A stretch of 64,000 bases of DNA from Verrucomicrobiota bacterium (GCA_023432225.1 JAEYUW010000016.1:1-64000); one strand, 5' to 3'. Shown: positions 50,304 to 59,872, counted from the first letter of the stretch. Made by a program: numbers and translations. The notes: generated by a model from the letters alone, not told the origin.

Positions 50304-51834
50304 TTCGCGGTGCAGACTGCGTATCCCAAAAGGTTAATCTGGAGCCTGCGGGCGATTCACGCGGGGTGCCGATCAGCAGGCTGACCAAGTATCCGATCAC
50401 CATGCACGATGCGACGGCCACAAAGCCATGCAGAAACACGCTCACGTTCGTGAACGTCTGCACCCACCAGGTCACGGCAATGCTCGCCACCGCGCCAACG
50501 ATGACTCCGGTTGAGGTGGCGCGCTTGGTCAGCAAACCGAGCGCGAACACGCCCGGGAATCCGCCGCCAATGAGTGCGATGAGTTTCAGAAACTCGTCCC
50601 ACAGCGACGGCACATTGCGATATGCGAGATACATGGCCATCCCCGTGCCGAGAAACCCGCACGCCAGCGTGGAGAGCTTTGCCACCTTCACCTTGGATGC
50701 ATCCGTAGCTTCCGGGTGCAAAATGACCTGAAAATCGGTCACGACGATCGTCGCCGTGGAATTGATCGCGCTCGAAAGCGCTCCCATCGCGGCGGAAAAA
50801 AGCGCCGCAACGATCAGTCCGACCACACCCACCGGCAGCTCGTTCGCGATGAAGTAGGGAAAGATGGCGTCGTTTGCCACACCGGCCTCGAGCCGGTCCG
50901 GATGAACCTGGTAGAAGACCCACAGCGCGCTGCCGACGAAGAAGAACACAACAGAACTCGCCAAGCCGACTAGGTTGCCTAGCACCACCGTCCGACGCGC
51001 CTGCTTGACGTCCGAGGTCGCCAGCATCCGCTGCATCAAAGGCTGATCGGACACTTGCGAAAAAATGTGGGCGAGGAACATGCCGACAAACACCCACACC
51101 GTTGGGGTAGTCACATCCGGAGCCCAGGACAGCATATGAAATTTCCCGGCCGTATTTCCGGCAGCGAGCACTTCCCCGAACCCGCCCGGCACACCGGCGA
51201 CGATCAAATAGACTGCGAGCGCCACGCCGCCAAGCATGACCGCGCTTTGCATGACATCGGTCCACACCACGGCTTCGAAGCCACCTTCCATCGCGTAAAT
51301 GGTCGTGACGATGCCCATAAGGAGAATGATGACGTAAACGTTCATCCCCGTTACGGTGGCCAGTGCCAGCGCCGGGAGCAGCATCACCACGCTCATGCGT
51401 CCGCCGACCTTCAGCAGGACGCCCAGCCCCGCACCGAGCAGGCGGACGCGCCGATCAAAACGCTGTTCAAGATAACCGTAGACGGTGGTGAGGTTCAGCC
51501 GGCGCAAAAGCCCGACCAGAAAAAAACCGACGACGAATCCGCCGAGCGCTTGAGCGGGGGCGGAGCCGAACGCCATCCAGTCGGTCGTGAACGCCTTCGC
51601 CGGAAGCGCCATGAAGCTGATGCTGCTGGTCGCGGTGGCGAAAAAGCTAATCGCCGCGGCCCACCAGCGCACCTGCCGGCCGCCGAGGAAGAATCCCGCG
51701 CTCCCTTCGCCTCTCTTGCGTCCGCACCACCAGCCGATCACGAGGTTCAGCGCTAGGTAGGCGGCCAAAACCACGTAATCAACAGGCGCCAGCGAGCGGG
51801 CAACGAAGGCGAGTGGAAGCGAGGGATGAATCAA
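50293..51834 (-). CDS. Sodium:solute symporter (SSS/SSF family)
   Basis: A 513-residue membrane protein with about 13 predicted segments. Hallmarks of the family are VLAAYLALNLVIGWWCGRKR at the start, FFATATSSISFMALPAKAF and MEGGFEAVVWTDVMQ, the conserved Gly-Gly-x-x-Ala-Val-Val-Trp-Thr-Asp region. It would carry a sugar or sugar acid across the inner membrane with sodium. It starts 5 bp from the stop of the TonB receptor and overlaps the next gene, so it belongs to the same transcript. Confidence 0.88.
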   Translation of the reverse strand: MIHPSLPLAFVARSLAPVDYVVLAAYLALNLVIGWWCGRKRGEGSAGFFLGGRQVRWWAAAISFFATATSSISFMALPAKAFTTDWMAFGSAPAQALGGFVVGFFLVGLLRRLNLTTVYGYLEQRFDRRVRLLGAGLGVLLKVGGRMSVVMLLPALALATVTGMNVYVIILLMGIVTTIYAMEGGFEAVVWTDVMQSAVMLGGVALAVYLIVAGVPGGFGEVLAAGNTAGKFHMLSWAPDVTTPTVWVFVGMFLAHIFSQVSDQPLMQRMLATSDVKQARRTVVLGNLVGLASSVVFFFVGSALWVFYQVHPDRLEAGVANDAIFPYFIANELPVGVVGLIVAALFSAAMGALSSAINSTATIVVTDFQVILHPEATDASKVKVAKLSTLACGFLGTGMAMYLAYRNVPSLWDEFLKLIALIGGGFPGVFALGLLTKRATSTGVIVGAVASIAVTWWVQTFTNVSVFLHGFVAVASCMVIGYLVSLLIGTPRESPAGSRLTFWDTQSAPRNES

Positions 51835-51838
51835 AGGA

Positions 51839-54217
51839 TCAGAGCTTGAGGCTGTAGCTCAGCGTAATCGCGCGAGGATCGCCCGCACGCGCGCCGCGGA
51901 GGTAACGCTCGTCGAGTGCGTTTGAAGCGTCGAGATTGATGGCCTGATCCGTCTGGCGAGATTTCCAGCGATAGCCCAACCCAAAATTCACGAGGAAGAA
52001 TCCGTCGTTCTTGAAGTAGTAGGTGTCGTAGAACGTGTTGCCGATCTTGACCGGCGGCCCCTTCACGCCGCTGTCGCCGTAGATGCTCGCCGTCGAATTG
52101 TTGACCAAGGCTTCACCTTGGTAACGGACGCCAGCGCGAACGTTGAACCCCTTCAGCGCACCCGTGAAGAAGCGGTAGGACAACGTCGTGCCACCCGTCC
52201 AGTGCGGAGAGTTGTCCGGCGGAATGCCGACGAGATACTGTTCCGTCGCGTTGGGCACGCTCACGTATTTGATGTCATTGTAGCCGACGCCCAATGTGAT
52301 GGAAAGGCTGTTGGTCGGACGCCAATTCGCATCGAACTCGGCGCCCTTGGAGCGCACGTCGGCGACTGTGCTATACTGGCGCGTGGTGCCAGTCGTCGGA
52401 CCCGGAATCAGGATGGGGTTTCCCGCGGGATCGCGAGCGACGCGTGGAATGTTCGAGCGCTCGAGATCATAAACGCCTGCCGTGAACGACAGCCGGTTTT
52501 CCAGCAGGTCCACCTTCACGCCGAACTCGCCGCCCTTGCCCTCCTGCGGATCAAGCGGTTTGCCGGTCGCGTCCACGATCGTGAGACCGGTGCCTTGCGG
52601 CAGAAACGAACTGCTGTAGTTCGCGTAGACCGAGATCTCGCGGTTGATACGATACAACGTGCCGGTCTGATAAGTGACGGCTTCCGAAACGGGATAAGTG
52701 ATCTCTTCGCCCGCGTTCACCCGTTGTGTGGCCGCCTGGATTGGATTGAGATAATCGGTCTGCTTGCGCTCGAGTTTGTCGTAGCGTCCACCGACGATGA
52801 CGAACCAGCGGTTGTTGAGCAGCGCGAGACGCTCGCTGAGCATGACGCCCGTGGTCGTCTGCACGTTGGTGGTGCTGGTTGCGGCGACATTCCAGACCGG
52901 ATTGCGGTAATCACCGTAAGGGAAACCATCGACTTGGTAGGGGCCACCGGTGAGAAAATTGTTCAGCGGAATCGAATAGGCGGCGTTGTTGGTGCGGCGG
53001 ACGGACGCATAGGCATCGCTCACCTGATAGTCGCCGGTGAGCAGAACCTTGTGCCCAATCGATCCGGTCTTGAACTCGGCAAGAAGGTCGATCTGTGCGT
53101 TGACCTGCGTGGCGCGGTTCCGCGTGATCTGCGGCAAGCTGGTGCCCTGAATGACGCCAGTGGCGGCGTTGTAGGCGTTGGCGTTGGTGCCGCTGTTGAC
53201 GGACGTGATTTGATTCTGCGGCCGATTCCAGAAACCGCCCAGTGCGCGGACCGTCAGCCAGTCGTTTACCTTGTGGCTGAGTGTTCCATCAACCTGGGTA
53301 TACTCCACTTGATTGTAGGCGAACGGGCCGGCGGTGTTCACATGGCTGAAGTCTTCGTAGTCGCCGCGCCCCAGTAGTCCGATGAATTGATTGCTCGTCA
53401 CGCCGTTGATCACGACCGGCTGGAAGACGAACGGCATCAGCGAGGCCGCCTGGGTGTAGCTGCGGAACCAGACGTATTCCGAGTTCACCGTGAGAACGGT
53501 GTTCGCCGCGATATTCCAGGTGAACGAGCCGTAGAGATTGGTTCGGTGAAAATCCGCGAAATCCTGAATGCCCGTCTTATTGTTCTCTTCCGAAAACGCG
53601 AAGCGGGTCAGGAGCTTGTCCTTCACGATCGGCTGGTTCACGTCCACCTGCACGCGGCTCAGCTGATTCTCGCCGAAATTAACGCGCAGTTCCTGGAAGG
53701 CCTTCGGCTTACCTTTTTTAGTGATGCGATTCACCATGCCCGACGGCTCCGCCTGGCCGTAGATCGCGGCATTCGGTCCCTTGATCACTTCGGTGCGCTC
53801 AAGGGACGCCGGTCCGAGAACGCCACCTTCGCGCAGACCGTTCTTGTAAACCGAAAAGCCGCGGATACCGCGCAAGTTGATCGCGCCCGTGCCTTCGGCG
53901 TAGGAAAACGAACTCGTGTAGCTGAGCAGATCCTGGCCGGTCAGATCGATCGCCAGGAAATCTTCCATGAACTCCTTGGTGATGACGTTCACGGCAAAGG
54001 GTGTCTCCATGATCGGCGTAGCGTAGCGAGTGCCGGAGGTCGCCTCGGCGGCGAGGTAGCCATTCTCGTCCGTGGCTTTGACTTCGAAGGGCGACAACTG
54101 CACGACCTCTTCGCTCGAGGGTTTGGCCGTGGCGGGCTGCGCAGACAGACTCGCGAGCGGCCCGAAAATTCCGAGGGCAGCAAGAACCGCCGTCATGCGG
54201 TGACGTGTAAGATTCAT
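51839..54217 (-). CDS. TonB-dependent receptor
   Basis: A 792-residue protein with a signal peptide (ending SLSAQ), the Opitutaceae-type LSPFEVKATDENGYLAAE motif, a plug domain (METPFAVNVITKEFMEDFLA, GAINLRGIRGFSVYKNGLRE, ERTEVIKGPNAAIYGQAEPS) and a barrel that ends in the C-terminal signature AITLSYSLKL. The plug resembles siderophore-type receptors (FhuA/FecA-like) more than SusC. It is the first gene of the second PUL operon and the entry point for its oligosaccharide, or alternatively for a metal chelate. Confidence 0.92.
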   Translation of the reverse strand: MNLTRHRMTAVLAALGIFGPLASLSAQPATAKPSSEEVVQLSPFEVKATDENGYLAAEATSGTRYATPIMETPFAVNVITKEFMEDFLAIDLTGQDLLSYTSSFSYAEGTGAINLRGIRGFSVYKNGLREGGVLGPASLERTEVIKGPNAAIYGQAEPSGMVNRITKKGKPKAFQELRVNFGENQLSRVQVDVNQPIVKDKLLTRFAFSEENNKTGIQDFADFHRTNLYGSFTWNIAANTVLTVNSEYVWFRSYTQAASLMPFVFQPVVINGVTSNQFIGLLGRGDYEDFSHVNTAGPFAYNQVEYTQVDGTLSHKVNDWLTVRALGGFWNRPQNQITSVNSGTNANAYNAATGVIQGTSLPQITRNRATQVNAQIDLLAEFKTGSIGHKVLLTGDYQVSDAYASVRRTNNAAYSIPLNNFLTGGPYQVDGFPYGDYRNPVWNVAATSTTNVQTTTGVMLSERLALLNNRWFVIVGGRYDKLERKQTDYLNPIQAATQRVNAGEEITYPVSEAVTYQTGTLYRINREISVYANYSSSFLPQGTGLTIVDATGKPLDPQEGKGGEFGVKVDLLENRLSFTAGVYDLERSNIPRVARDPAGNPILIPGPTTGTTRQYSTVADVRSKGAEFDANWRPTNSLSITLGVGYNDIKYVSVPNATEQYLVGIPPDNSPHWTGGTTLSYRFFTGALKGFNVRAGVRYQGEALVNNSTASIYGDSGVKGPPVKIGNTFYDTYYFKNDGFFLVNFGLGYRWKSRQTDQAINLDASNALDERYLRGARAGDPRAITLSYSLKL

Positions 54218-54474
54218 TAGGGTGCGGGGTTGGGGATCGAAGCGGCCAGAGGTGACTGGAGACCGTTCCGGAACTCTCCTTACCCGAGTGCTGCGATGTC
54301 AGCCGCGATAACAATCTCAACCCGCTCGAAAACATGGCCACATCGAACTTTTCGCTGCACTTGGGCATCGGAAAGCGCTTGGCAGCCATGGATGCGGATC
54401 CCGCTCACCGCTGGCTCCGAGAAGCCATTCGGGAGATCTGCTCTACGTAGTTGCGCGGGTCCGCAGGGACGGCC

Positions 54475-55398
54475 TCACGTGCTGGAGCGTTCCGCCAGAA
54501 CGGCCAACGCGATCTCGTCTACGCCATCAGCGATGCGCAGCCCAATCATGTCAGTCGAGTGAAACCAACCATTCGTGTATGTGACCGCGATCAGCGCCTT
54601 GAGGTTAACCCCAAACCGCGGCCGGAACGGTGCCGTGCTGTGGGCCGTGCTCCAATCCGACACTCCCATTTCGTCGGCCAGCTCGCGCGCGCGTTGCTGC
54701 CCAACGATTGCCTCCACGAGTCCAAGCGAGGCGGGCAAAGCCGCGCTGATGCCGGCAGTGGAGACGATGTTTCCATCCGCGACGTAGCGGACGTCCGCAA
54801 TCCACGTAACATTCGGAAACAAACGACGACGGTTCTTGGCACTCGCCCAATGGGCCGTCGCGCGTCGTCCGTCCATCAAACCAGTTCCGGCGACGACCGC
54901 AGCTCCATCGCAGATGCTCATCACGGTCGCGCCTTTTCCGGCCTGTGCTTTGATCCACGCAAACAGTGCGGGGTCTCTGAACTTCACCACTGCCGGCACG
55001 ATCACGTAGTCGGCACCGTCCGGAAAGCGAGCATCGAAGTCGATGACGGTGGCGTCAGGTTGCATCTTCAAGGCTGGACGCATCCGAATTGCGCCCGGCT
55101 GCGTCGCAACGCTCACAACTTCGGCGACACCAGACCGGACGAGGACACCGTAAGGGATCACGAAATCGGTCAATTCCGTCCCGGAGTTCTCGCCCACCAC
55201 GGCAATCACCGGGCGTTCGCGACCGAATCGCGCATGATAGCCCGGGATGGCCCCGGACGCGGCGCTCTCCGCATTGACGTGTGCTGCCGGTTCCTAACCG
55301 AAGGCAAGAGCCGCGTAGACGAAGGCACAAAGAAGGGCGGTGGTGGTCGGAAGCAGGCGGACAAACCGCTGCGCGTAGGGCAGGCTGATAATGTTCAT
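54475..55398 (-). pseudogene. DJ-1/PfpI-family protein with an in-frame stop codon
   Basis: From ATG 55398 the frame encodes an N-terminal membrane or signal segment (FVRLLPTTTALLCAFVYAAL), hits TAG at codon 35 (55294-55296), and continues open in the same frame to the stop at 54475. The downstream part is a DJ-1/PfpI (class I glutamine amidotransferase-like) domain: VIAVVGENSGTELTDFVIPY, the nucleophile-elbow Cys in ATVMSICDGAAVVAG and TGLMDGRRATAHW. A GTG at 55209 could still express the domain alone. One substitution (for example CAG to TAG) explains the break; it could also be a sequencing error. Confidence 0.65.
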
Positions 55399-55505
55399 AG
55401 GAGTTACGGGCAGTATGCTCCTGTTTGCGCGCGGCGGATATGACGTTGAACCGTCAAATCCTGCCATCATCTTATGCCTCGGTAAGAGCCGCTACATAGA
55501 ACAGC

Positions 55506-56693
55506 TCACTCCAAACGAATGGGCAGCGAGCCGAGGAGCTTCTCCTGCGCCGCGATCTTTTCGCGCAGGTCAACATGCGTGTAGGTATTGGACGCCTCAA
55601 TCGTATCGTGACCGACAAGGTCCATCGCAACGGAGCGCGGCACGCCGAGCGAATAAAGGCGGGAGGTCGCGAGGTGTCGAAGGCTGTGGAAGGAAATCTC
55701 GCTGACCTTGCGCGCGGCTCGACGACCATTTTTCTCACGCTTGTGGCTTCGAGCCGGAAGCAGCTTCGCGGCAACCAGAATATCGTGGAAGCGGTTGCTG
55801 AGTGTATTCGCCTGTCCCGCCTGCAAATACGTTGAGGCCGCTTCCGGGAAAACAAACGCGGAGTCGCCGGGCTTGCCCGAGCCAAGTTTCACGCCGATTG
55901 ATTCCACGAACTTCATCGGCAGCGGCACATTCATCATGCGCTTCGTCTTCCGGCTTTTGAACGACCAAACGCAAACGTCGGCCGTTGCACGTGACAGCGA
56001 ACTCCACCGCAACGTTGCGACATCGCCCAACCGCTGCGCAGTCATGCAGCCGATGGTAATGATACCGGGCCACTCCCTGCCGGAGTTTGCGGCGGCCGCG
56101 AAAAGACTCGTCAGCTCCTCGTCCGTGAAGGGACGGCGGCGATCGCCATCTTGCTTCGGCGCTTCAGCGAGCGGCTTCAAATGTGCGATAGGATTGTCCC
56201 GGATGACTCCGTCTTGCTGCGCGCGCGTGAAGAAACTCGAGAGGGACTTCATCGACGCGTTCGCATTGCCCGCACTGGTGCGCTCAGCGACCTTACCGCG
56301 GAACGCAATGACGTCGGCGCGCTTGATCTCGCGGAGCGGTCGTTGTGCCGCCTCGCCCAGGTGCTCTTGAAAATCTTTCGCGACTTGGGCGTAGCGTTTC
56401 GCGGTGCTTTCAGAAATTTCGCCCACGCGCTGCTCCTGAACCTTCATGAAATAGTCCGCCACGGTGTCCGCCGGGAGCGGCGCACCATAGAGCTGTTCAG
56501 AGATCAAATCGAACCGCTGCCGCAGCTGCTCCTGCGAATCGCGCTGGCGCGCAGCATCCTCGAGCTCGATTGCAATTTTCAGGGCGCGATTGCGGTTCCG
56601 CTCTTTTGTGGAGACCTGCATGCGGCGACCATCTGCCGCGCGAAAGCATGCGAAGTAGAATGGGGATGACGATTTGCGGCGAACGCTGGCCAT
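55506..56693 (-). CDS. Tyrosine recombinase (phage-type integrase)
   Basis: A 395-residue protein. A SAM-like core-binding domain (about 75-180) precedes the catalytic domain. The active-site set is Arg221 (MTAQRLGDVATL), the HSLRH box (FHSLRHLATSRLYSLGVPR), a later His (LVGHDTIEASN) and the Tyr of SNTYTH. The N-terminal segment SSPFYFACFRAADGRRMQVS resembles the arm-binding domain of Opitutaceae-type integrases. It lies at the left edge of a second mobile element, next to the broken DJ-1 gene. It would integrate and excise the element with the small proteins at 56712 and 57056 as possible directionality factors. Confidence 0.9.
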   Translation of the reverse strand: MASVRRKSSSPFYFACFRAADGRRMQVSTKERNRNRALKIAIELEDAARQRDSQEQLRQRFDLISEQLYGAPLPADTVADYFMKVQEQRVGEISESTAKRYAQVAKDFQEHLGEAAQRPLREIKRADVIAFRGKVAERTSAGNANASMKSLSSFFTRAQQDGVIRDNPIAHLKPLAEAPKQDGDRRRPFTDEELTSLFAAAANSGREWPGIITIGCMTAQRLGDVATLRWSSLSRATADVCVWSFKSRKTKRMMNVPLPMKFVESIGVKLGSGKPGDSAFVFPEAASTYLQAGQANTLSNRFHDILVAAKLLPARSHKREKNGRRAARKVSEISFHSLRHLATSRLYSLGVPRSVAMDLVGHDTIEASNTYTHVDLREKIAAQEKLLGSLPIRLE

Positions 56694-56711
56694 AGCAAAA
56701 GATGGTCTGGG

Positions 56712-56972
56712 TTACGCCGCCGATTGAATTCGACTCGGAGTGCGAATCGCGGGTTGTGCCCGGATGTAGCGGCACAGATCGTCAAAATCGACCAGGCGCG
56801 TGCCCCGCTTCGCATTGGGCCGGCTCAAGAGCAGCTTACTCCGCACCGGAGGCGCGAACCCGTTCGCCACGCATGGCAGAACGAGGGAGAGCATGGTAGA
56901 ACGAGCGAGCCCGGTGTGAGGGCAAGCTTCGCCGGGTCGCGGCACGCGAATCCAAATGGGAACGATGGCCAT
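56712..56972 (-). CDS. Small excisionase-like protein A
   Basis: An 86-residue protein (ATG 56972). It is related to the divergent product at 57056-57265: both contain a R-P-x-x-G start, CP-TGL-R--L--L-----N-F-PPV-S and a late RG-RL-D---L--YI. Here these read ACPHTGLARSTMLSLVLPCV, NGFAPPVRSK and GTRLVDFDDLCRYIR. The layout resembles MerR/Xis-like winged helices that use a conserved CP-TGL turn. Position beside the integrase supports a directionality-factor role. Unproven. Confidence 0.6.
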   Translation of the reverse strand: MAIVPIWIRVPRPGEACPHTGLARSTMLSLVLPCVANGFAPPVRSKLLLSRPNAKRGTRLVDFDDLCRYIRAQPAIRTPSRIQSAA

Positions 56973-57055
56973 GATTTAATTATGGAGCGCGCGAAAGGCT
57001 GTTCCGGACTGCGGACCTGTCGGGAACTGCGGGCGGCGTGCTCCAAAATTAAAGC

Positions 57056-57265
57056 ATGCTCAGCCCTTCGTTTGTTCGGTTTCCGGCCGGGAACACTCGG
57101 TGTCCCCTAACCGGCCTCACGCGGGGACGTCTCCACGACCTTTGCGTCCCCTGCGCTCGGAACGAATTTCGTCCTCCGGTCAGCAGCCACCTCATTGGCT
57201 GGGGGCGACGCGGAGCGCGTCTCATCGATGTCGCTTCGCTCCTCTCCTACATCGAGAAGAGGTGA
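57056..57265 (+). CDS. Small excisionase-like protein B
   Basis: A 69-residue protein divergent from protein A across 83 bp. Shared segments are TRCPLTGLTRGRLHDLCVPC, NEFRPPVSSH and GARLIDVASLLSYIEK. It is shorter at both ends than A. Two homologous, oppositely oriented small DNA-binding-like genes next to an integrase suggest a switch controlling excision, by inference. Confidence 0.6.
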   Translation: MLSPSFVRFPAGNTRCPLTGLTRGRLHDLCVPCARNEFRPPVSSHLIGWGRRGARLIDVASLLSYIEKR

Positions 57266-57294
57266 TTGGCACGTCTGGTTGGAAATGCCACGAT

Positions 57295-57888
57295 TCAGAA
57301 TTCGTCCGCCAGCTCCGGGAACTGTTCCGGGTCAGGCTCGAAGCATCTGCCGGCTCGGCGACTGGCCGCCACGCCGGCGAGGCACGCTTCGACGAGCTGC
57401 ACTCCGGCAACGCGCAGCACCTCCTGCAGCTGCTCTCGTTCTTCCGGTTTGAGAGCATAGACGTGGTGGGTCGCGAAACTGACGAGCCACGGCAGTTGTC
57501 TCGGCATCGCACTCGGCGCGTGCCAAGAAAGGCAGGCTGGTGCAGCCGCGACGTAGCGGAACATCGGCCCAAAAACGAGGCGCCACGCCAGAGCCGCTGT
57601 GGCCAGTTCGACAGCCACGGCCGCGTGGACCAACACCGCGCCCTGGCGAACCGAGCGGAGACGCTCCCCGGGTAGGATGGTGATGGGCGCGAAGCCCGCC
57701 TCAACGTGCTTAAGGTGCGCGAAAACCTGGAACGACGCGCCCTCAATTCCCGTGTAGTTGATAAGGCGGTGGGACCTCAAAATCGCGCGTTCCACGGCAC
57801 CCGAAAGCGGCGTTCGAAGGTGGCGCGGGACATGGGTGTAGCCGTTCATTTCCAGTTCATAGTGCTGCATGGTGAGCGTCGAATTCAT
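57295..57888 (-). CDS. Hypothetical protein
   Basis: A 197-residue protein from ATG 57888, 3 bp after the stop of the upstream gene. It contains a long hydrophobic stretch (LVHAAVAVELATAALAWRLV) that may be a membrane helix or buried helix, and an acidic C-terminus. No family recognised. It forms a pair with 57892-58470 and lies between the excisionase-like genes and the relaxase. Confidence 0.55.
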   Translation of the reverse strand: MNSTLTMQHYELEMNGYTHVPRHLRTPLSGAVERAILRSHRLINYTGIEGASFQVFAHLKHVEAGFAPITILPGERLRSVRQGAVLVHAAVAVELATAALAWRLVFGPMFRYVAAAPACLSWHAPSAMPRQLPWLVSFATHHVYALKPEEREQLQEVLRVAGVQLVEACLAGVAASRRAGRCFEPDPEQFPELADEF

Positions 57889-57891
57889 GTG

Positions 57892-58470
57892 CTAGAAGAT
57901 GGGTTCGAAGGGGCCGCCGACCGCCTCTCCGGTCATCAAAAAGCGGGTCAACGAACCGCGCTGCGAACCGTCGATGATGGTCGCCAGCCCGGTCTCGCGC
58001 TCGATGCCGACGGCCCAGTTTGGAAGTCGTCGATCGCTGGTTGCGGCGAGGTTCGCAGGGGTGAATTGAGCCCGCGCGAAAGCCTCTGTCTCACCGCGAA
58101 AAACCGCGTATGCGACGGCGCGATCGCGGATGAATTCAGGGAATCCGTGGTGCTCAAGCTGCACCGCCCAAGACTGCGAGTCGAACATCACAAAGGTCGC
58201 GTGTGCGTTCCCGGCAAAGGCGACATGCTGGAGAACATACCGCGGGCTTCGGCGGTAGTTTCTCGCCGTCAACGTAGCCATCGGAACCACATCAGCGGTC
58301 ACGCCCGCCACCCGAAGCCAGCGGCTGAATTGCACGGGCGTGCGCGGCAGACTGCGCACGAATTCCTCGTCCAGACAGAGCTCACCGCAGGTGCCCGGAT
58401 GAAGGCGGAAGTGGTAGGGCTCAGGCGCCCGAAAGAACCAAGGAACATGGCTCGCCGAAGAAGAATCCAT
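57892..58470 (-). CDS. Hypothetical protein
   Basis: A 192-residue protein from ATG 58470 (the frame is open 33 codons further upstream). Sequence blocks include PWFFRAPEPYHFRLHPGTCG, QFSRWLRVAGVTADVVPMAT and WAVGIERETGLATI. It appears soluble, alpha/beta, without known motifs. It follows the relaxase gene by 26 bp on the same strand, so it may be a mobilisation accessory. Confidence 0.5.
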   Translation of the reverse strand: MDSSSASHVPWFFRAPEPYHFRLHPGTCGELCLDEEFVRSLPRTPVQFSRWLRVAGVTADVVPMATLTARNYRRSPRYVLQHVAFAGNAHATFVMFDSQSWAVQLEHHGFPEFIRDRAVAYAVFRGETEAFARAQFTPANLAATSDRRLPNWAVGIERETGLATIIDGSQRGSLTRFLMTGEAVGGPFEPIF

Positions 58471-58496
58471 AGGCCACAAGATGGTCCGTCGGCTCC

Positions 58497-59660
58497 TCAG
58501 GATGGCGTGCCCGGCGACTGATTCGGGCCGCCCAAACCGGTAGGCGTAGGGGCGGGCCTTGCCCGCCACTTTTCGGTCTGTTCAGCCTGACCGAAGTGGC
58601 GATCGAGCTCCTCTTCGGCGAGTTTGGCTCGGGTCTGCTGGTATTCGCACTCGTGCTGCAGAGCGAGGATTTGGCGGTCCTTTTCAGCGGACTTCGCGGT
58701 CAGCGCCGCCACCGTGTGTTCGAGCCCCGCGATCTGCTGCGAGGTCGCCGCGAGTTGCTTCTGGGCTGCGTTGAGCTCCTGCGCGGTTTCGATGCGAGCG
58801 TCGCGTTCGCTCGGCAACTGGATGCCGCGCCGGGCCAACTCCGTGAGCACGCGCGCATGGCTCTCGAGCTGTTTGCTGATGAGGTCAGCGAGGACCGAAC
58901 CGATGAACTTTTTGCCCAGCACGACCCCCTCCCACGGGTAGGTCTGAACCGCGTCCAACATTTGCTGGCGCGTAACCTCAGCGAGCTGCTGATACTCCGC
59001 TGTTGTGCCATAAAGGCGCGCGGGTTTCAGGTGGGGGCGAGAGGACGGCTGACCGCGCTCAAAGCCATAATCGACCCACATCGCTGCCCACTCGGTTTGC
59101 CACGAAGCCATGACCGGATTCCGGCGCTTCACCACGCCGCTCGGGAGAGTTTCGAGCACCGGCTTGCTGGAGCCCGAGAGGACATTCCAGCTAACACACC
59201 ACGGCGGGTTTTGCCCCGCCTGGCGGGCCTTCTTGTGACCCGGCGGCCAAGCCTGAACGAGCGGCACGGCGACCACGTGAACGTGCGGGGATTGCTCGTC
59301 CAAGTGGAGGTAGCCCTTCAGGACGTTGGTTTCCCCGAATACCTTTCGGGCATGCGCCAGCGCACGTTCGCAGAACACCTCATGAGGCGGTTGGTTTGGG
59401 GCGTCTTGCGGGAGCCCGTAGACCGCCTCGACCGCGATGTAGCGTTTCGCGCCCGGCCGTTTCGCCCCCCGCTTTTCGATGGCGGCCTGCACCGCTTGGG
59501 TAAGCGGCATTTCGGCTCCAAAGAACACCACCACGGGTTCGAGGACCGCCGGATTGGCGTGCGGAACGGGCATGGTTCGGCAGTTGTGCGCATCGACGCT
59601 ATGCAGCTGATGCGCGCAAAGTTTCTCGGTTTGGAAGGAGAGAGTGTTGTGTGACTTCAC
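58497..59660 (-). CDS. MobV-family relaxase (Pre/Mob)
   Basis: A 387-residue protein from GTG 59660; the frame opens earlier with TTG 59711. The MobV signature is at residues 119-128: HLDEQSPHVH, the His-x-Asp-Glu-x-x-x-His-x-His metal site. The N-terminal HN-R motif is present as AHNCRTMPVP. The C-terminal third is a long coiled coil (TAQELNAAQKQLAATSQQIA to KLAEEELDRHF). Relaxases of this family nick an oriT near their own gene; the hairpins at 59663-59685 are the closest candidates. Confidence 0.88.
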   Translation of the reverse strand: MKSHNTLSFQTEKLCAHQLHSVDAHNCRTMPVPHANPAVLEPVVVFFGAEMPLTQAVQAAIEKRGAKRPGAKRYIAVEAVYGLPQDAPNQPPHEVFCERALAHARKVFGETNVLKGYLHLDEQSPHVHVVAVPLVQAWPPGHKKARQAGQNPPWCVSWNVLSGSSKPVLETLPSGVVKRRNPVMASWQTEWAAMWVDYGFERGQPSSRPHLKPARLYGTTAEYQQLAEVTRQQMLDAVQTYPWEGVVLGKKFIGSVLADLISKQLESHARVLTELARRGIQLPSERDARIETAQELNAAQKQLAATSQQIAGLEHTVAALTAKSAEKDRQILALQHECEYQQTRAKLAEEELDRHFGQAEQTEKWRARPAPTPTGLGGPNQSPGTPS

Positions 59661-59662
59661 CT

Positions 59663-59685
59663 CCCCAATTTTGGGGTGACCCCAA
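59663..59685. repeat. Overlapping hairpins upstream of the relaxase
   Basis: CCCCAATTTTGGGG (59663-59676) and TTGGGGTGACCCCAA (59671-59685) are two perfect palindromes that share the TTGGGG arm, so the DNA can fold in two mutually exclusive ways. They start 3 bp upstream of GTG 59660 and may be an operator or part of oriT. Confidence 0.5.
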
Positions 59686-59872
59686 GGCAGATCCGGACTG
59701 CCCGCCGCCAAATACCATGATTTGTGATGGCATTACCGGGCCGCACATTGGCTCCAACGCCCGCGATTTCGTCGCCAGCTCGCTCAGCACCGACTCGACC
59801 GGCTCACAAAATCAGCCGCGCAGCCCTTTCAGGATAATACGAGGTTTCGTCGATTCTCTCGGCGACGCGACC

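Noticed and set aside
54256..54450. Open plus-strand frame of about 64 codons (LENMATSNFSLHLGIGKRL and following) ending at TAG 54450
   Set aside because: It looks codon-like and could be a gene remnant, but has no start and no recognised family, and it lies in the promoter region of the TonB receptor.
57100..58521. Plus-strand ORFs of 191 and 271 codons over the hypothetical genes upstream of the relaxase
   Set aside because: Arg/His-rich composition typical of antisense frames; the minus-strand frames are tightly packed with regular start-stop spacing.
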